DNA of 64,000 nucleotides, from NCBI GenBank assembly GCA_013696965.1, contig JACCXN010000004.1, positions 1 through 64,000 of the forward strand. The letters run 5' to 3'. This document shows positions 7,630 to 16,346 of the stretch, one piece after another. The stretch comes from Bacteroidota bacterium. GTDB lineage: Bacteria > Bacteroidota > Bacteroidia > JACCXN01. A program made the position numbers and the translations under genes. How positions within the stretch are numbered: the first letter of the stretch is position 1; every line of letters begins with the position of its first letter. The notes beneath the pieces are model-generated. The model did no database searches. It was not told where the DNA came from and saw only the letters and a list, made by a program, of their open reading frames with translations.

Positions 7630-8132
7630 CGCAGGTAAGTTTATTTCTTGATTTATTATTCAGGGAATTATTGCAAAATACGCATTATATCCTGTATTAA
7701 CAGCAATTGCACATTAATAGTGGGTTATAACAATTTATTTTCTTGAATTTTTTTCTTTTTACCTATAATGAAAAACAGTTTTGGAAGAACTATTTATTTT
7801 AACTTTTATTGACATTCTTTTCAAAAATGAGCTGTTCTGTTTTTGAAAATAGATAAAAACAAAGAAAACCACACATCAAAAAACAAAGAAAATTTAACTA
7901 AATTCCACTGAAAAATCTATTTTAAAAAATTAGAAATTTCAACTGTTTTTTTGTGAAACAAAGATTACAAGTTCAACCAAAGGTTCTATTAATTACAACA
8001 ATAACCGGAGCTTTTAATCCCTTTTAAAAAATTAAATATTTGCTTAGACACAACCAAAAAAATTAAATTTTTATTTCTGTTCTAATTATTAACCCAAGCG
8101 TTTTATTAAACGACTAAGGTTCATTTAAACAA
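7630..8132. other. AT-rich intergenic region, nothing recognised
   Basis: About 500 bases of very AT-rich sequence lie between two minus-strand genes. A weak hairpin (CGTTT-TATT-AAACG at 8099-8112) lies just past the 3' end of the 86-aa gene and may act as its terminator. No ORF or RNA gene is recognised. Confidence 0.4.
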
Positions 8133-8393
8133 TTAGATATGATTTATCAAATAGAGGTCTTTTTTATTTTTCTCCATTAGGTATTTATTTAACAATTCTT
8201 TAAGGGTATCAAGGTAGGAAGCCAACGACCTGTAATTTACCTGTGGATTCTCCTGTAATTTCTGAGGATCTTCCTCTCCTCCGGTATAATAATTATATTC
8301 CTCAAGCTCATAAAGAAGTTCAGGATATTTTTCCTGAATTACTGTACTTATTTCTACAATCTTCTTTATTAATTCTCTTTCTTCAGGTTTCAT
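8133..8393 (-). CDS. Small acidic helical protein of unknown function, 86 aa
   Basis: The product is mostly helical and rich in Glu, Lys, Leu and Tyr (MKPEERELIKKIVEIS at the start, then EYNYYTGGEEDP, then a Leu-rich helix). It has no signal peptide, no Cys and no catalytic motif that I recognise. The start codon sits at the end of a roughly 97-bp leader (8388-8484) also found upstream of the GNAT gene at 12116, where it ends at the same place relative to the ATG. This makes the ATG at 8391-8393 credible. The function is unknown. Confidence 0.55.
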   Translation of the reverse strand: MKPEERELIKKIVEISTVIQEKYPELLYELEEYNYYTGGEEDPQKLQENPQVNYRSLASYLDTLKELLNKYLMEKNKKDLYLINHI

Positions 8394-8484
8394 ATGTATA
8401 TAATTTGATTTTTAGTTGTCATATGGTATTGCCATGTTAAACTCATTAGCGTTTGTGAACGGTTTGGTGAATGGCTATTTCATA
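8388..8484 (-). repeat. Shared upstream leader repeat, copy A
   Basis: It shares with copy B (12111-12215) the block ATATGTATATAATTTG, then TTTTTAGTTGTCAT, GCCATGTTA, TCATTAG, and ATGGCTATTTCATA (as read on the plus strand). Copy A lacks the CCCGAT palindrome present in B and C. It ends at the ATGAAA start of the 86-aa gene. Confidence 0.7.
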
Positions 8485-8587
8485 GGATGATTTGTTGGAT
8501 TAATGCAATTTAATGTTCAATTTTAATACCTTAATTTTTCAACTATTCTCTCAAAGAAATACAAATTCAATACCTAAAAAACAAGTA

Positions 8588-10033
8588 ATGACTGACCGGA
8601 TAAAAGAACTTCAGAAGGAATCTCAAGCACTAGAGCCGCTTGCTCCAATAAGAAACAAGGTAAGGGAAAGTGTAGTAAATTATACCGAAAATTTTCTTGA
8701 TACCTTAAAACATCAAAAAGCATTTACTATGGAGGAGAGCAAAGGAGAAGATATTTATTCTTTTGCTCCCTCAGAAGAATCTTTAAAAATGGATACATTA
8801 ATCGATGTTTTGAAAAAAAATGTTGATTATCCCTCATTAAACCCTGCATCTGCCGGACATCTTGGCTACATCCCCGGTGGTGGCTTATATTATTCTGCCC
8901 TTGGAGATTACATTGCAGATATTACCAACCGTTATGCCGGTGTTTTCTTTGCTTCGCCAGGAGCTGTACGTATGGAAAACATGCTTCTTAGATGGATGGC
9001 AGAGCTTATGGGTTATCCACTTGAATCTGGGGGGAATCTTACCTCAGGAGGAAGTATAGGCAATTTAACTGCTATTGTAACCGCTCGTGATTCCTTTAAT
9101 TTAAAAGGCAGAGACCTTGTCAAAAGTGTAATTTATTTTACAAAACAGGTTCATCATAGTATTGACAAAGCAATACGCATTGCAGGGCTTGGGGAATGCA
9201 TAATTCGTTATGTTCCGGTTGATTTAAAATTCAGGATGAATGCAAAAAAGTTAGAACAAGCAATAAAAGAAGATAAATTAAAAGGTTTAAGCCCCTGGCT
9301 AATAATTGGATCTGTAGGCACTACGGACACAGGAGCAGTTGATCCGGCACTTGAAATAAGTGCAATTGCCAAAAAGTACCATCTTTGGTTTCACCTTGAT
9401 GGCGCATACGGAGCATTTTTTAATTTATGCGATGAAGGCAAAAAGGCTTTAAAAGGTGTAGCTGAATCTGATTCTATTGTAATGGATCCGCACAAAAGCT
9501 TATTTCTTCCTTATGGATCAGGGGCGGTTTTGATTAAGAACAGAGACCAAATGGCCAAATCGCACCAATATTCGGCAAATTATATGCAGGATACAATTTC
9601 CTCAATGAATGAATTTTCCCCTGCTGACTTATCCCCTGAATTATCTAAACATTTCAGAGGACTAAGACTTTGGCTTCCATTAAAACTTATTGGTTTAAAG
9701 CCTTTCCGATCCGCGCTTGAAGAAAAAATATTACTTGCACGATATTTTTACGAAAAAATTGGTGAAATTAAGGGTTTTGAACTTGGGAATTACCCTGATT
9801 TGTCTATAGTTACTTATCGTTATATTCCTAAAAAAGGGGATGTAAATGAATTTAATAAAAAGCTGGTAGAAGAAATTCAAAAAGACGGAAGAGTATTTAT
9901 TTCCTCAACAATTTTGAATGGAAATTTCATGCTAAGACTAGCTGTTCTTTCATTTAGAACACATCTTGACACTATTGATTTAGCCCTAGAATTATTAAAA
10001 GAAAAGGCTCAAATGATAGAGAAAGAATTGTGA
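8588..10033 (+). CDS. Group II PLP-dependent decarboxylase (aromatic-amino-acid/glutamate type)
   Basis: The enzyme removes the alpha-carboxyl of an amino acid using pyridoxal phosphate. The motifs are a Gly-rich ligand loop (LTSGGSIGNLTAI), the PLP aspartate in FHLDGAYGAFF, and the Schiff-base lysine in DPHKSLFLPYGSG, encoded at 9494-9496. The product is about 481 aa from the ATG at 8588. An in-frame ATG at 8513 would add 25 residues with no family resemblance, so the internal start is preferred. The family covers aromatic L-amino-acid, glutamate and tyrosine decarboxylases, and the substrate cannot be decided here. It converges on the aldehyde dehydrogenase gene with a 61-bp gap. Confidence 0.88.
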   Translation: MTDRIKELQKESQALEPLAPIRNKVRESVVNYTENFLDTLKHQKAFTMEESKGEDIYSFAPSEESLKMDTLIDVLKKNVDYPSLNPASAGHLGYIPGGGLYYSALGDYIADITNRYAGVFFASPGAVRMENMLLRWMAELMGYPLESGGNLTSGGSIGNLTAIVTARDSFNLKGRDLVKSVIYFTKQVHHSIDKAIRIAGLGECIIRYVPVDLKFRMNAKKLEQAIKEDKLKGLSPWLIIGSVGTTDTGAVDPALEISAIAKKYHLWFHLDGAYGAFFNLCDEGKKALKGVAESDSIVMDPHKSLFLPYGSGAVLIKNRDQMAKSHQYSANYMQDTISSMNEFSPADLSPELSKHFRGLRLWLPLKLIGLKPFRSALEEKILLARYFYEKIGEIKGFELGNYPDLSIVTYRYIPKKGDVNEFNKKLVEEIQKDGRVFISSTILNGNFMLRLAVLSFRTHLDTIDLALELLKEKAQMIEKEL

Positions 10034-10094
10034 ATACTGCTTATTATCTTGGTTTAAAACTCCTGGGATTAATAATTTATAACCACCAATCTTC

Positions 10095-11537
10095 TTAAAG
10101 CTTAATGCAAACATTTTTAGGTTCGGTAAAAAACTCAAGTGCTTCAAATCCTCCTTCACGGCCAACTCCTGAATTTTTAACACCTCCAAAAGGGGTACGT
10201 AAATCACGAAGTAACCAGCAATTAATCCAAACAATACCAGAATGCAGCTTATTGGCCAGGCGGTGAGCACGTGAAAGATTTTCTGTCCAAAGAACTGCTG
10301 CAAGTCCATACTGAGTACTATTTGCAGCGTTTAGCACCTCTTCTTCGGTATCAAAAGGCATAATGGTAACAACTGGACCAAAAATTTCTTCCTGGTTGGT
10401 ACGGCAGTTATAGGCCAAACCTTCAATAACAGTAGGTTGAATGTACCAACCATCCTTACATTCCCCCTCTAAAATAACACGCTGCCCACCTGAAATCACT
10501 TTACCTCCTTCTTCCTTAGCCAGCTTAATGTAGGATAGCACTTTTTCCATATGGGATTTTGAAACCACAGCTCCTAACTTACTGCTCTCCTCCATTGGGT
10601 TGCCTACTTTCATGGTTTTTACCTTTTCCACAAAAGCATCACGGAATTTTTCATATAAGGGCCTTTCTATAAATATTCTCGATCCGCAAAGGCAAATTTG
10701 TCCCTGATTTGCAAATGATGATTGAAGAGTAGTATGCAAAGCCTTTTCAAAATTACAGTCTGCAAAAATTATATTTGGATTTTTACCTCCAAGTTCAAGT
10801 GAAAGTTTTTTAAACATGGGGGCAGCAACCCTGGCAATTTCAGCTCCGGTTTGAGTTCCTCCGGTAAAAGAAATCAGAGGAACATCGGGATTTGCTGTAA
10901 TAGCAGCACCAACCTTATGACCATAACCATGCACAATATTCAAAACTCCTTTTGGCAAGCCTGCTTCAATACATATTTTTGATAAAAGATAAGCTGTCAT
11001 AGGGGTAATTTCAGAAGGTTTGGCAACAACACAATTTCCTGCAGCCAAAGCTGGTGCTATTTTCCAACTAAACAAATACAACGGAAGGTTCCAGGGTGAA
11101 ATACAACCCGCTACTCCAACAGGAGTTCTGAGCGTATAATTAAGTGCAGTTTCTTCCATTGCATGAGCACTGGAGGCAAAATGAAGAATGGCTGTGGCAT
11201 AAAAATGAAAATTACTTGAAGCTCGTGGAATATCAACCATTTTAGCAAGCCACAAGGGTTTTCCATTATCTATTGATTCAGCAAGAGCAAGATTATCCAG
11301 GTTTTCTGTTATTAATTCAGAAATCCTGATTAAAATTTCAGATCTCTTTTCTTTTGAAGTTAATGACCAGGATGCAAATGCACCTTTTGCAGCTTTAACC
11401 GCATCTTGAACATCTTCTCCATCAGAGTCGGGTATCAGGGAATAAATTTTCCCGGTAGCAGGATTGTAATTGTCTATAAAAGAATTGCTATGAGGCCCAA
11501 CTAATTGACCATTAATATAGTTTTCTATTTTTTGCAT
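10095..11537 (-). CDS. NAD-dependent aldehyde dehydrogenase, muconic-semialdehyde-like
   Basis: The 480-aa product has the complete aldehyde dehydrogenase signature set: the oxyanion-hole region ISPWNLPLYLFSWK, the nucleotide loop FTGGTQTGAEIA, the general-base glutamate in LELGGKNPN, the nucleophilic cysteine in NQGQICLCGSR (about residue 277), and EEIFGPV. The sequence feel (YINGQLVGP at the start, SGIVWINCWLLRDLRTPFGG near the end) matches the 2-aminomuconic/2-hydroxymuconic semialdehyde dehydrogenase branch. That would place it in tryptophan-kynurenine or catechol breakdown, but no other gene of those pathways is nearby. A GNAT gene lies 27 bp upstream on the same strand, so the two are probably co-transcribed. 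Confidence 0.9.
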   Translation of the reverse strand: MQKIENYINGQLVGPHSNSFIDNYNPATGKIYSLIPDSDGEDVQDAVKAAKGAFASWSLTSKEKRSEILIRISELITENLDNLALAESIDNGKPLWLAKMVDIPRASSNFHFYATAILHFASSAHAMEETALNYTLRTPVGVAGCISPWNLPLYLFSWKIAPALAAGNCVVAKPSEITPMTAYLLSKICIEAGLPKGVLNIVHGYGHKVGAAITANPDVPLISFTGGTQTGAEIARVAAPMFKKLSLELGGKNPNIIFADCNFEKALHTTLQSSFANQGQICLCGSRIFIERPLYEKFRDAFVEKVKTMKVGNPMEESSKLGAVVSKSHMEKVLSYIKLAKEEGGKVISGGQRVILEGECKDGWYIQPTVIEGLAYNCRTNQEEIFGPVVTIMPFDTEEEVLNAANSTQYGLAAVLWTENLSRAHRLANKLHSGIVWINCWLLRDLRTPFGGVKNSGVGREGGFEALEFFTEPKNVCIKL

Positions 11538-11564
11538 TGGTATATAGTGTGGTTTTATTTCTAT

Positions 11565-12116
11565 TTATTTCAGTGCTAAAGTCATTGTAATATTATCAAA
11601 ATAGCTATTCTTTTGGTTCTTGAAAAACTTTTCCTGAACTCCATTTTCCTTAAATCCTGCTTTTTTATACAATGAAATTCCGGCACTATTATTTCCATAA
11701 ACCTGTAGCCATAACAATTCTAACAGTGAATTTTGTTTTGCCCAATTAATACTGCAATCCATTAATGCTGTCCCCAATCCCGTGTTTCGCCATTCTTTGA
11801 GCATACCCATTCCTATTGCAGCAGTATGCTTTAAGGCTCGTCTTTGATTCCCTTTTAGGTCAATATTCCCAATTATTTGTTTTCCATAAATGGCAATCAG
11901 AAAAAGTGAATTGTCGTTTTCAATAAATGATTGTATCCACTGACTTTCCTGATCAATGCTTGGATTAAACTCATCTGGTTCAAGAGGTACACATTCACTA
12001 TCAGAAAGATATTCTTTAATCGTTTTAATTAATCCTTCAGCATCTTCACAACAGCATTCTCTAATAGAAACAACTTTATTGTTTTTCAACCTTTTTTCTA
12101 TCTGCTGAAATTTCAT
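11565..12116 (-). CDS. GNAT-family N-acetyltransferase
   Basis: From the ATG at 12114-12116 the product is 183 aa and has the GNAT fold. Strands around LFLIAIYGKQIIGNIDL are followed by the acetyl-CoA loop GMGMLKEWRNTGLGTALM (a Q/RxxGxG/A-type signature) and a C-terminal LLWLQVYGNNSAGISLYKK motif, as in RimI/RimJ-like enzymes. The substrate is unknown. An upstream ATG at 12144-12146 adds ten residues, but these lie inside the shared leader repeat that also precedes the 86-aa gene. There the ATG is at the internal position, so the shorter start is preferred. It probably forms an operon with the aldehyde dehydrogenase. Confidence 0.85.
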   Translation of the reverse strand: MKFQQIEKRLKNNKVVSIRECCCEDAEGLIKTIKEYLSDSECVPLEPDEFNPSIDQESQWIQSFIENDNSLFLIAIYGKQIIGNIDLKGNQRRALKHTAAIGMGMLKEWRNTGLGTALMDCSINWAKQNSLLELLWLQVYGNNSAGISLYKKAGFKENGVQEKFFKNQKNSYFDNITMTLALK

Positions 12117-12215
12117 ATGTATATAATTTGTTTTTTTAGTTGTCATCCCGATTTATCGGGACGCCATGTTATATTCATTAGTGTTTGCGCACTTTTGGTG
12201 CATGGCTATTTCATA
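12111..12215 (-). repeat. Shared upstream leader repeat, copy B
   Basis: This is the homologue of copy A (8388-8484). It carries an extra palindrome, ATCCCGATTTATCGGGA, at about 12145-12161. It ends at the start codon of the GNAT gene. Confidence 0.7.
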
Positions 12216-12270
12216 AATATAATTTATACTTTATTTAATTATTCCTCTAGGGAACTCATGAATGCTAAAG

Positions 12271-12352
12271 CATTTGTTTTTTAATTGTCATCCCGATTTT
12301 TCGGGTATCATGTTCTATTTCATTCCTGTTTGTGCAGATGGTTATTTCATAA
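12271..12352 (-). repeat. Shared upstream leader repeat, copy C
   Basis: A more diverged copy lies 55 bp from copy B. It keeps TTGTTTTTTAATTGTCAT, the palindrome CCCGATTTTTCGGG, ATCATGTT and GGTTATTTCATA. It has no gene attached. Confidence 0.55.
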
Positions 12353-12368
12353 AGAAACGCAAATAAAC

Positions 12369-12420
12369 AAAAAAACAGCCAATGACGCACATTGTGCAGT
12401 CAAAGACTGTTTTCTTTTAA
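12369..12420 (-). terminator. Terminator after the DUF1573 gene
   Basis: A bipartite stem (TGACGCAC-ATT-GTGCAGTCA inside AAAACAG...CTGTTTT) follows the minus-strand stop at 12435. Read on the minus strand it ends in a run of seven T. Confidence 0.75.
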
Positions 12421-12434
12421 TACTTATTTATTAA

Positions 12435-12989
12435 TTATTTAACAGGAACTTCTTCAACGTTTGCTGAAATGGTCAGCATAGTTTGTTTTGGCTCAGTGTT
12501 AGCAGTAATAGTAACAGTTTTTGATTGTGCCCCTTGTTGTTTTCCAGGACTGTATTCCACAGTAATCTCGCCTTGGGCCCCTGGAGCGATTGGCTCTTTA
12601 GGATATTCAGGAACTGTACAACCGCAAGATCCCGTAGCATTTTCAATGATCAAAGGATTATTCCCGGTATTAGTGAATTTGAATTTAAAGGTGTTTTTAG
12701 TGTCTTGCTTTATTTTTCCGAAATCATGTGCTGATTTTGCAAAAGCAACACCAGTTACAGGACCGGTATTTACTTCGGTAGCCTGGGGGGTTTCAGTGTT
12801 AAAAGGATTTTTTTCTCCATGATCATGCCCTGTATGGTCGCCTCCATCATTTGGATTATGAGCCGTTGCAGCCGTTGCTGTTTGGTTTTTTGAGGATTCG
12901 GATATTGAACCTTTGTTTTGCAAAACAGTATGAGCAACTAATGTTACTGCAATTACCGCTAATAATCCGATTTTTAAATTTTCTTTCAT
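12435..12989 (-). CDS. DUF1573 (HYDIN-like) exported protein with His-rich linker
   Basis: The 184-aa product begins with a hydrophobic N-terminal segment (about residues 5-23, signal peptide or anchor). A low-complexity linker with DGGDHTGHDHGEKN (about 48-62) follows. The C-terminal DUF1573 domain (about 80-180) shows the typical SAHDFGKI, the FKFTNTGNNPL strand and the conserved GSCGCTVPEYP. The domain is an immunoglobulin-like module common in exported Bacteroidota proteins, of unknown function. The His/Asp linker may bind metal, which is an inference. The protease gene at 13046 lies 56 bp upstream on the same strand, but a good promoter (13031-13062) suggests separate expression. Confidence 0.88.
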   Translation of the reverse strand: MKENLKIGLLAVIAVTLVAHTVLQNKGSISESSKNQTATAATAHNPNDGGDHTGHDHGEKNPFNTETPQATEVNTGPVTGVAFAKSAHDFGKIKQDTKNTFKFKFTNTGNNPLIIENATGSCGCTVPEYPKEPIAPGAQGEITVEYSPGKQQGAQSKTVTITANTEPKQTMLTISANVEEVPVK

Positions 12990-13030
12990 CTTTCTAATAT
13001 TATTTATAATATATAATTCTACAAACGGGG

Positions 13031-13062
13031 CAAAATTATAAATTATTATTTTGATAATCCAA
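13031..13062 (-). promoter_or_regulatory. Candidate Bacteroidota-type promoter for the DUF1573 gene
   Basis: Read on the minus strand, TTG (13060-13062), a 21-base spacer and TAATTTTG (13031-13038) fit the -33/-7 pattern TTG...TAnnTTTG. The start of transcription would lie about 35 bases upstream of the ATG. The -33 part overlaps the end of the protease gene. Confidence 0.45.
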
Positions 13063-14662
13063 GATAATTCAGTTTCATTTTTTCAAAGGAATCATCTTGT
13101 ATTACTTTCACGGCTTTAATCAATGCTTCATTAGATTCATTCATTACTTCATAATAGGCGTTAGTTTGCCAGAAATTTCGAGCAATAAGCGCTTTTATCT
13201 GCTCGCGAATGATCTTTTCAGACAATAAAAATTCATTCTCAACCTTTGGAACTCCTTCTTTCTCGGCATATTTTAAAAACCCATTCATTAACTCTTCATC
13301 AACTATAAAATCAGCTTTGAACTTTTCAAGAGTAGGGTATTTTGAAGAAAAGCCTTTTCTGTTTTTGTCAATATAGTTTAAAACATATTGATTTAATACA
13401 TTTTTTCTTATTAAATCAATATAGTAATCAGTAGCAAAAGTAGTATCAACCGGAACAAAAATATCTGGCATAATTCCACCCCCACCGTAAACCACACGGC
13501 CTTGGGGAGTATAGAATTTCAAAGAATCATCCATTTTTATACTGTCAAGATGATAGAATTCTCCATGTTCACGCCTTTTGAATAATTCTTTATTGTATTC
13601 ATCCGTTCCATTGTCATATGGTTTTTGGATAGACCGTCCTGTTGGAGTAAAATAACGTGCAGTAGTAAGCCGCATAGCAGATCCATCAGGCAAAGGGAAA
13701 GGCTTCTGTACAAGGCCTTTTCCAAAAGATCTTCTGCCGATAATAAGGCCTCTGTCCCAATCCTGAACCGCTCCAGAAACAATTTCACTAGCAGATGCGG
13801 ATGCTTCATCAATTAACACAACCAGTTTTCCTTTTTGAAATTTCCCCCGGGAGGATGAATAGTTTTCCTGTTTAGGCTGACGAAGCCCTTCTGTATAGAC
13901 TATCAGTTTTCTTTCTGTCAAAAATTCATCAGCAAGGGCAATAGCAACATGTAGATAACCTCCGCCATTACCCCTTAAATCCAACACAAGGTCTTTCATT
14001 CCCTTTTTCTGAAGTTCGTCAAGGGCTTTATGAAATTCATCCATGGTATTTTGGGCAAATCGGTTAAGTTTAATATAACCTATTTCAGGAGCGGCCATGT
14101 AGGAGGCATCAAGACTATAAATAGGAATTTTATCACGTGTAATGTTATAATCAATTAATTTATCAGAATCTCTTCGCATAATTGATACCAATACCTTTGT
14201 GCCTTTATCGCCTCTTAGTTTTGACATAACATCACTGTTCTTTATTCCAATTCCTGCCACAGTAACTTTTTCGATCATCACTATTTTATCTCCTGATTGA
14301 ATGCCTAATTTTTCTGAAGGCCCCCCTGGAATGGCGGCAATAACCATGATTGTATCATTGAGTATTTGAAATTGAATTCCTACACCATCAAAATTACCTA
14401 CCAAAGGTTCATTCATTTCCTTTAATTCTTCTTTGGAAATATAAACAGAATGTGGGTCTAGCTCCTTAAGCATACCTATAATGGCGTATTCAACCAGCTT
14501 TTCCTCATCCACCTTATCAACATAACCCATAGAAACAGTTGCAAGGGCAGCCTTATACTTTTCAGAAGACTTTAATATATCCTGGGCAAAAAGCCCCGAT
14601 GAGAAAAAAAATGTTAAAAAAAGGAGAAACAGGTTCATCCTGAAATTATTCTTATGAATCAT
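13046..14662 (-). CDS. Carboxy-terminal processing protease, S41 family
   Basis: The 538-aa exported serine protease has a signal peptide (residues 1-26), a PDZ domain (about 75-165, with GVGIQFQILND and GIKNSDVMSKLRG), and the S41 catalytic core. The core has LDLRGNGGGYL, the nucleophile serine in DEASASASEIVSG (about residue 290) and the general-base lysine in GRRSFGKGLVQ about 25 residues later. CtpA/Prc proteases trim or degrade envelope proteins from their C-termini in the periplasm. A C-terminal helical extension (about 400-538) is usual in Bacteroidota versions. The DUF1573 gene lies directly downstream. Confidence 0.93.
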   Translation of the reverse strand: MIHKNNFRMNLFLLFLTFFFSSGLFAQDILKSSEKYKAALATVSMGYVDKVDEEKLVEYAIIGMLKELDPHSVYISKEELKEMNEPLVGNFDGVGIQFQILNDTIMVIAAIPGGPSEKLGIQSGDKIVMIEKVTVAGIGIKNSDVMSKLRGDKGTKVLVSIMRRDSDKLIDYNITRDKIPIYSLDASYMAAPEIGYIKLNRFAQNTMDEFHKALDELQKKGMKDLVLDLRGNGGGYLHVAIALADEFLTERKLIVYTEGLRQPKQENYSSSRGKFQKGKLVVLIDEASASASEIVSGAVQDWDRGLIIGRRSFGKGLVQKPFPLPDGSAMRLTTARYFTPTGRSIQKPYDNGTDEYNKELFKRREHGEFYHLDSIKMDDSLKFYTPQGRVVYGGGGIMPDIFVPVDTTFATDYYIDLIRKNVLNQYVLNYIDKNRKGFSSKYPTLEKFKADFIVDEELMNGFLKYAEKEGVPKVENEFLLSEKIIREQIKALIARNFWQTNAYYEVMNESNEALIKAVKVIQDDSFEKMKLNYLGLSK

Positions 14663-15016
14663 ACAATTTTATTTAATAGAGATTAAATATACTAGCTTTT
14701 TGCTAACGTTTATATCAATGATATGGTATAATTGTTACGATTATTGATTTCAAAATGTGTTCCAATTTTTTATCCTTAAATGAAACCTTTATAATTAGGA
14801 GGTTTGGTGGATTTTTTGTTTTTGAACCGGAAAAAATTATTTATCCATAAAGTTATGCTTTAATTAATAAAAACATCTCAATTTATACTTCATTTGCTGT
14901 TTCTTATATACGAATTGAATCCATAGTGCTTTTCCCTTCTCTTGAATCTATTGATAAGGCTCAATTCCTTGTAATTTTCGGATATTAAATATTACTTTTG
15001 TTAAAAATCAAATCAA
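14663..15016. other. Divergent intergenic region
   Basis: A 354-bp AT-rich region between divergent genes. The only element recognised is the candidate promoter at 14969-15000 for the rightward gene. Confidence 0.4.
14969..15000 (+). promoter_or_regulatory. Candidate Bacteroidota-type promoter
   Basis: TTG (14969-14971), a 21-base spacer and TACTTTTG (14993-15000) match TTG...TAnnTTTG. The ATG of the next gene lies 17 bases further, implying a very short leader. Confidence 0.5.
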
Positions 15017-15478
15017 ATGGGACTTCCTTTGTCAACACTTATCATCATTGGTATTGCAGTTATTGCATTTGTAATTTTTATTCTGTATGTTGTTTTTAGT
15101 GAAAAGCCAGAAATTTCTCAGGAAAAAGAAGATGAAAACGATGAACTGATTTTTGATCCTGTAACAGGAAATTATGTAACCGTGGAGCAACTGGTAGAAA
15201 ATCACAAACTGGATTACCTTGATGAACAAAAATGCCAGAGGGTATATGATGCTTTATCACAAGAAATAAAAAATGAACTTACTTTTAAAGATGTTGAAAC
15301 TATAATGGAATTTCATTATCAGGTACAGGCTACAGTTACGGATGAAGATGAAAAGAATGAAGAGGAAAGCGTATTTGTTTTTTTAGCCGATACTTTTGAA
15401 AAAAAAGGAAGATCCATAAGCAAGAACGCAATTGAAAAAGTAATTGAAATTGCCAAAAATAAATCATTCACAAATTGA
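15017..15478 (+). CDS. Single-pass membrane protein of unknown function
   Basis: The 153-aa product has an N-terminal transmembrane helix (about residues 5-28, STLIIIGIAVIAFVIFILYV) followed by an acidic cytoplasmic or periplasmic domain rich in Glu and Asp. The domain includes EEDENDELIFDPVTGNYVT-like sequence and two amphipathic helices at the end. No catalytic motif is recognised. A good promoter lies just upstream, so it is probably expressed alone. Its last 15 bases overlap the end of the convergent gene at 15464-16219. Confidence 0.7.
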   Translation: MGLPLSTLIIIGIAVIAFVIFILYVVFSEKPEISQEKEDENDELIFDPVTGNYVTVEQLVENHKLDYLDEQKCQRVYDALSQEIKNELTFKDVETIMEFHYQVQATVTDEDEKNEEESVFVFLADTFEKKGRSISKNAIEKVIEIAKNKSFTN

Positions 15479-16219
15479 CCAATCTTTAGATCTGTGTATC
15501 CTGAATTTTTTTGTTTTTGGAAAAAACATAAGATTTAACATTGCATAATGATAGCCGAGTTTTCTTATTTGTGTTTGTTGATTATTAACCCCAGTTGATG
15601 CCAACGCTCCGCTACCAACTGTTGCCTTATAATTAATCTGTTTTATTGGATTTATATTGTATGTTAAATTAAGATGGAAAATATTTTTTTTTAGTTTTTT
15701 AATTATTCCTAATCCTGCAAAAAATTCCGGTTGAATATAATTGGCTGGAATAAGGGAGCTTTTATATGAAAAAGAATTTGAATCCGTTTTTATGGAGGAA
15801 AAATTTTGACTATTTATGTTTAATCCAAGGATAATTTTCCCGGTATGAACATTTCCCCTGTATGTAAAAGGAAAGGATTTGTTATAGCTAAAACCTCCGC
15901 TAAGGAATGAATAATTAAATGTACCGGTATACTGAGTGCCAAAATCCATGTAATGAAAATGAAGGCGGTGATAATTAAATCCTGAATTAACAATAATCTG
16001 GGAATGGTTATTTGGCTGAAAAAGCAAGGCAAAGCCTGAGGAAACACCATATTCTCCATGTGGCTTTTCATTGGGAGACTCAAACAAGGAACCTGAACCT
16101 GTAAAAGGGAAATAAGTAGCCCCTAGATATGCACCAATGCGGAGACCGTTTTGTGAGTATACATTCTGTAAAAAACAATTAAGAATGAATATCAACAAGA
16201 ACAAAGGCTTTAATTCCAT
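15464..16219 (-). CDS. Exported beta-strand-rich protein, putative outer-membrane barrel
   Basis: The 251-aa product has a signal peptide (residues 1-22, ending NVYSQ), then GLRIGAYLGATYFPF. Repeated strands of alternating aromatic and polar residues follow (YHRLHFHYMDFG, TFNYSFLSGGFSY), like small Bacteroidota outer-membrane barrels. The C-terminal 20 residues are basic, not the usual aromatic end, so the last strand may end earlier (about residue 235). It converges on, and overlaps by 15 bp, the 153-aa membrane-protein gene. The specific function is unknown. Confidence 0.72.
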   Translation of the reverse strand: MELKPLFLLIFILNCFLQNVYSQNGLRIGAYLGATYFPFTGSGSLFESPNEKPHGEYGVSSGFALLFQPNNHSQIIVNSGFNYHRLHFHYMDFGTQYTGTFNYSFLSGGFSYNKSFPFTYRGNVHTGKIILGLNINSQNFSSIKTDSNSFSYKSSLIPANYIQPEFFAGLGIIKKLKKNIFHLNLTYNINPIKQINYKATVGSGALASTGVNNQQTQIRKLGYHYAMLNLMFFPKTKKFRIHRSKDWSICE

Positions 16220-16346
16220 TCCACAAATTTAACAAATCAAAAAAAATAAAATTCTGCTATTAAACTTGTAATAAACAATAAATATTTCGGTTTACTGATA
16301 TCATTGGATTGTTTTTTTTTTTACTTTGCGTATCCATCGGTTGAAA

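Noticed and set aside
16326-16346. TTG start of the cyclase receptor 21 bp upstream
   Set aside because: The ATG at 16347 gives a clean signal peptide, while the upstream seven codons disrupt it.
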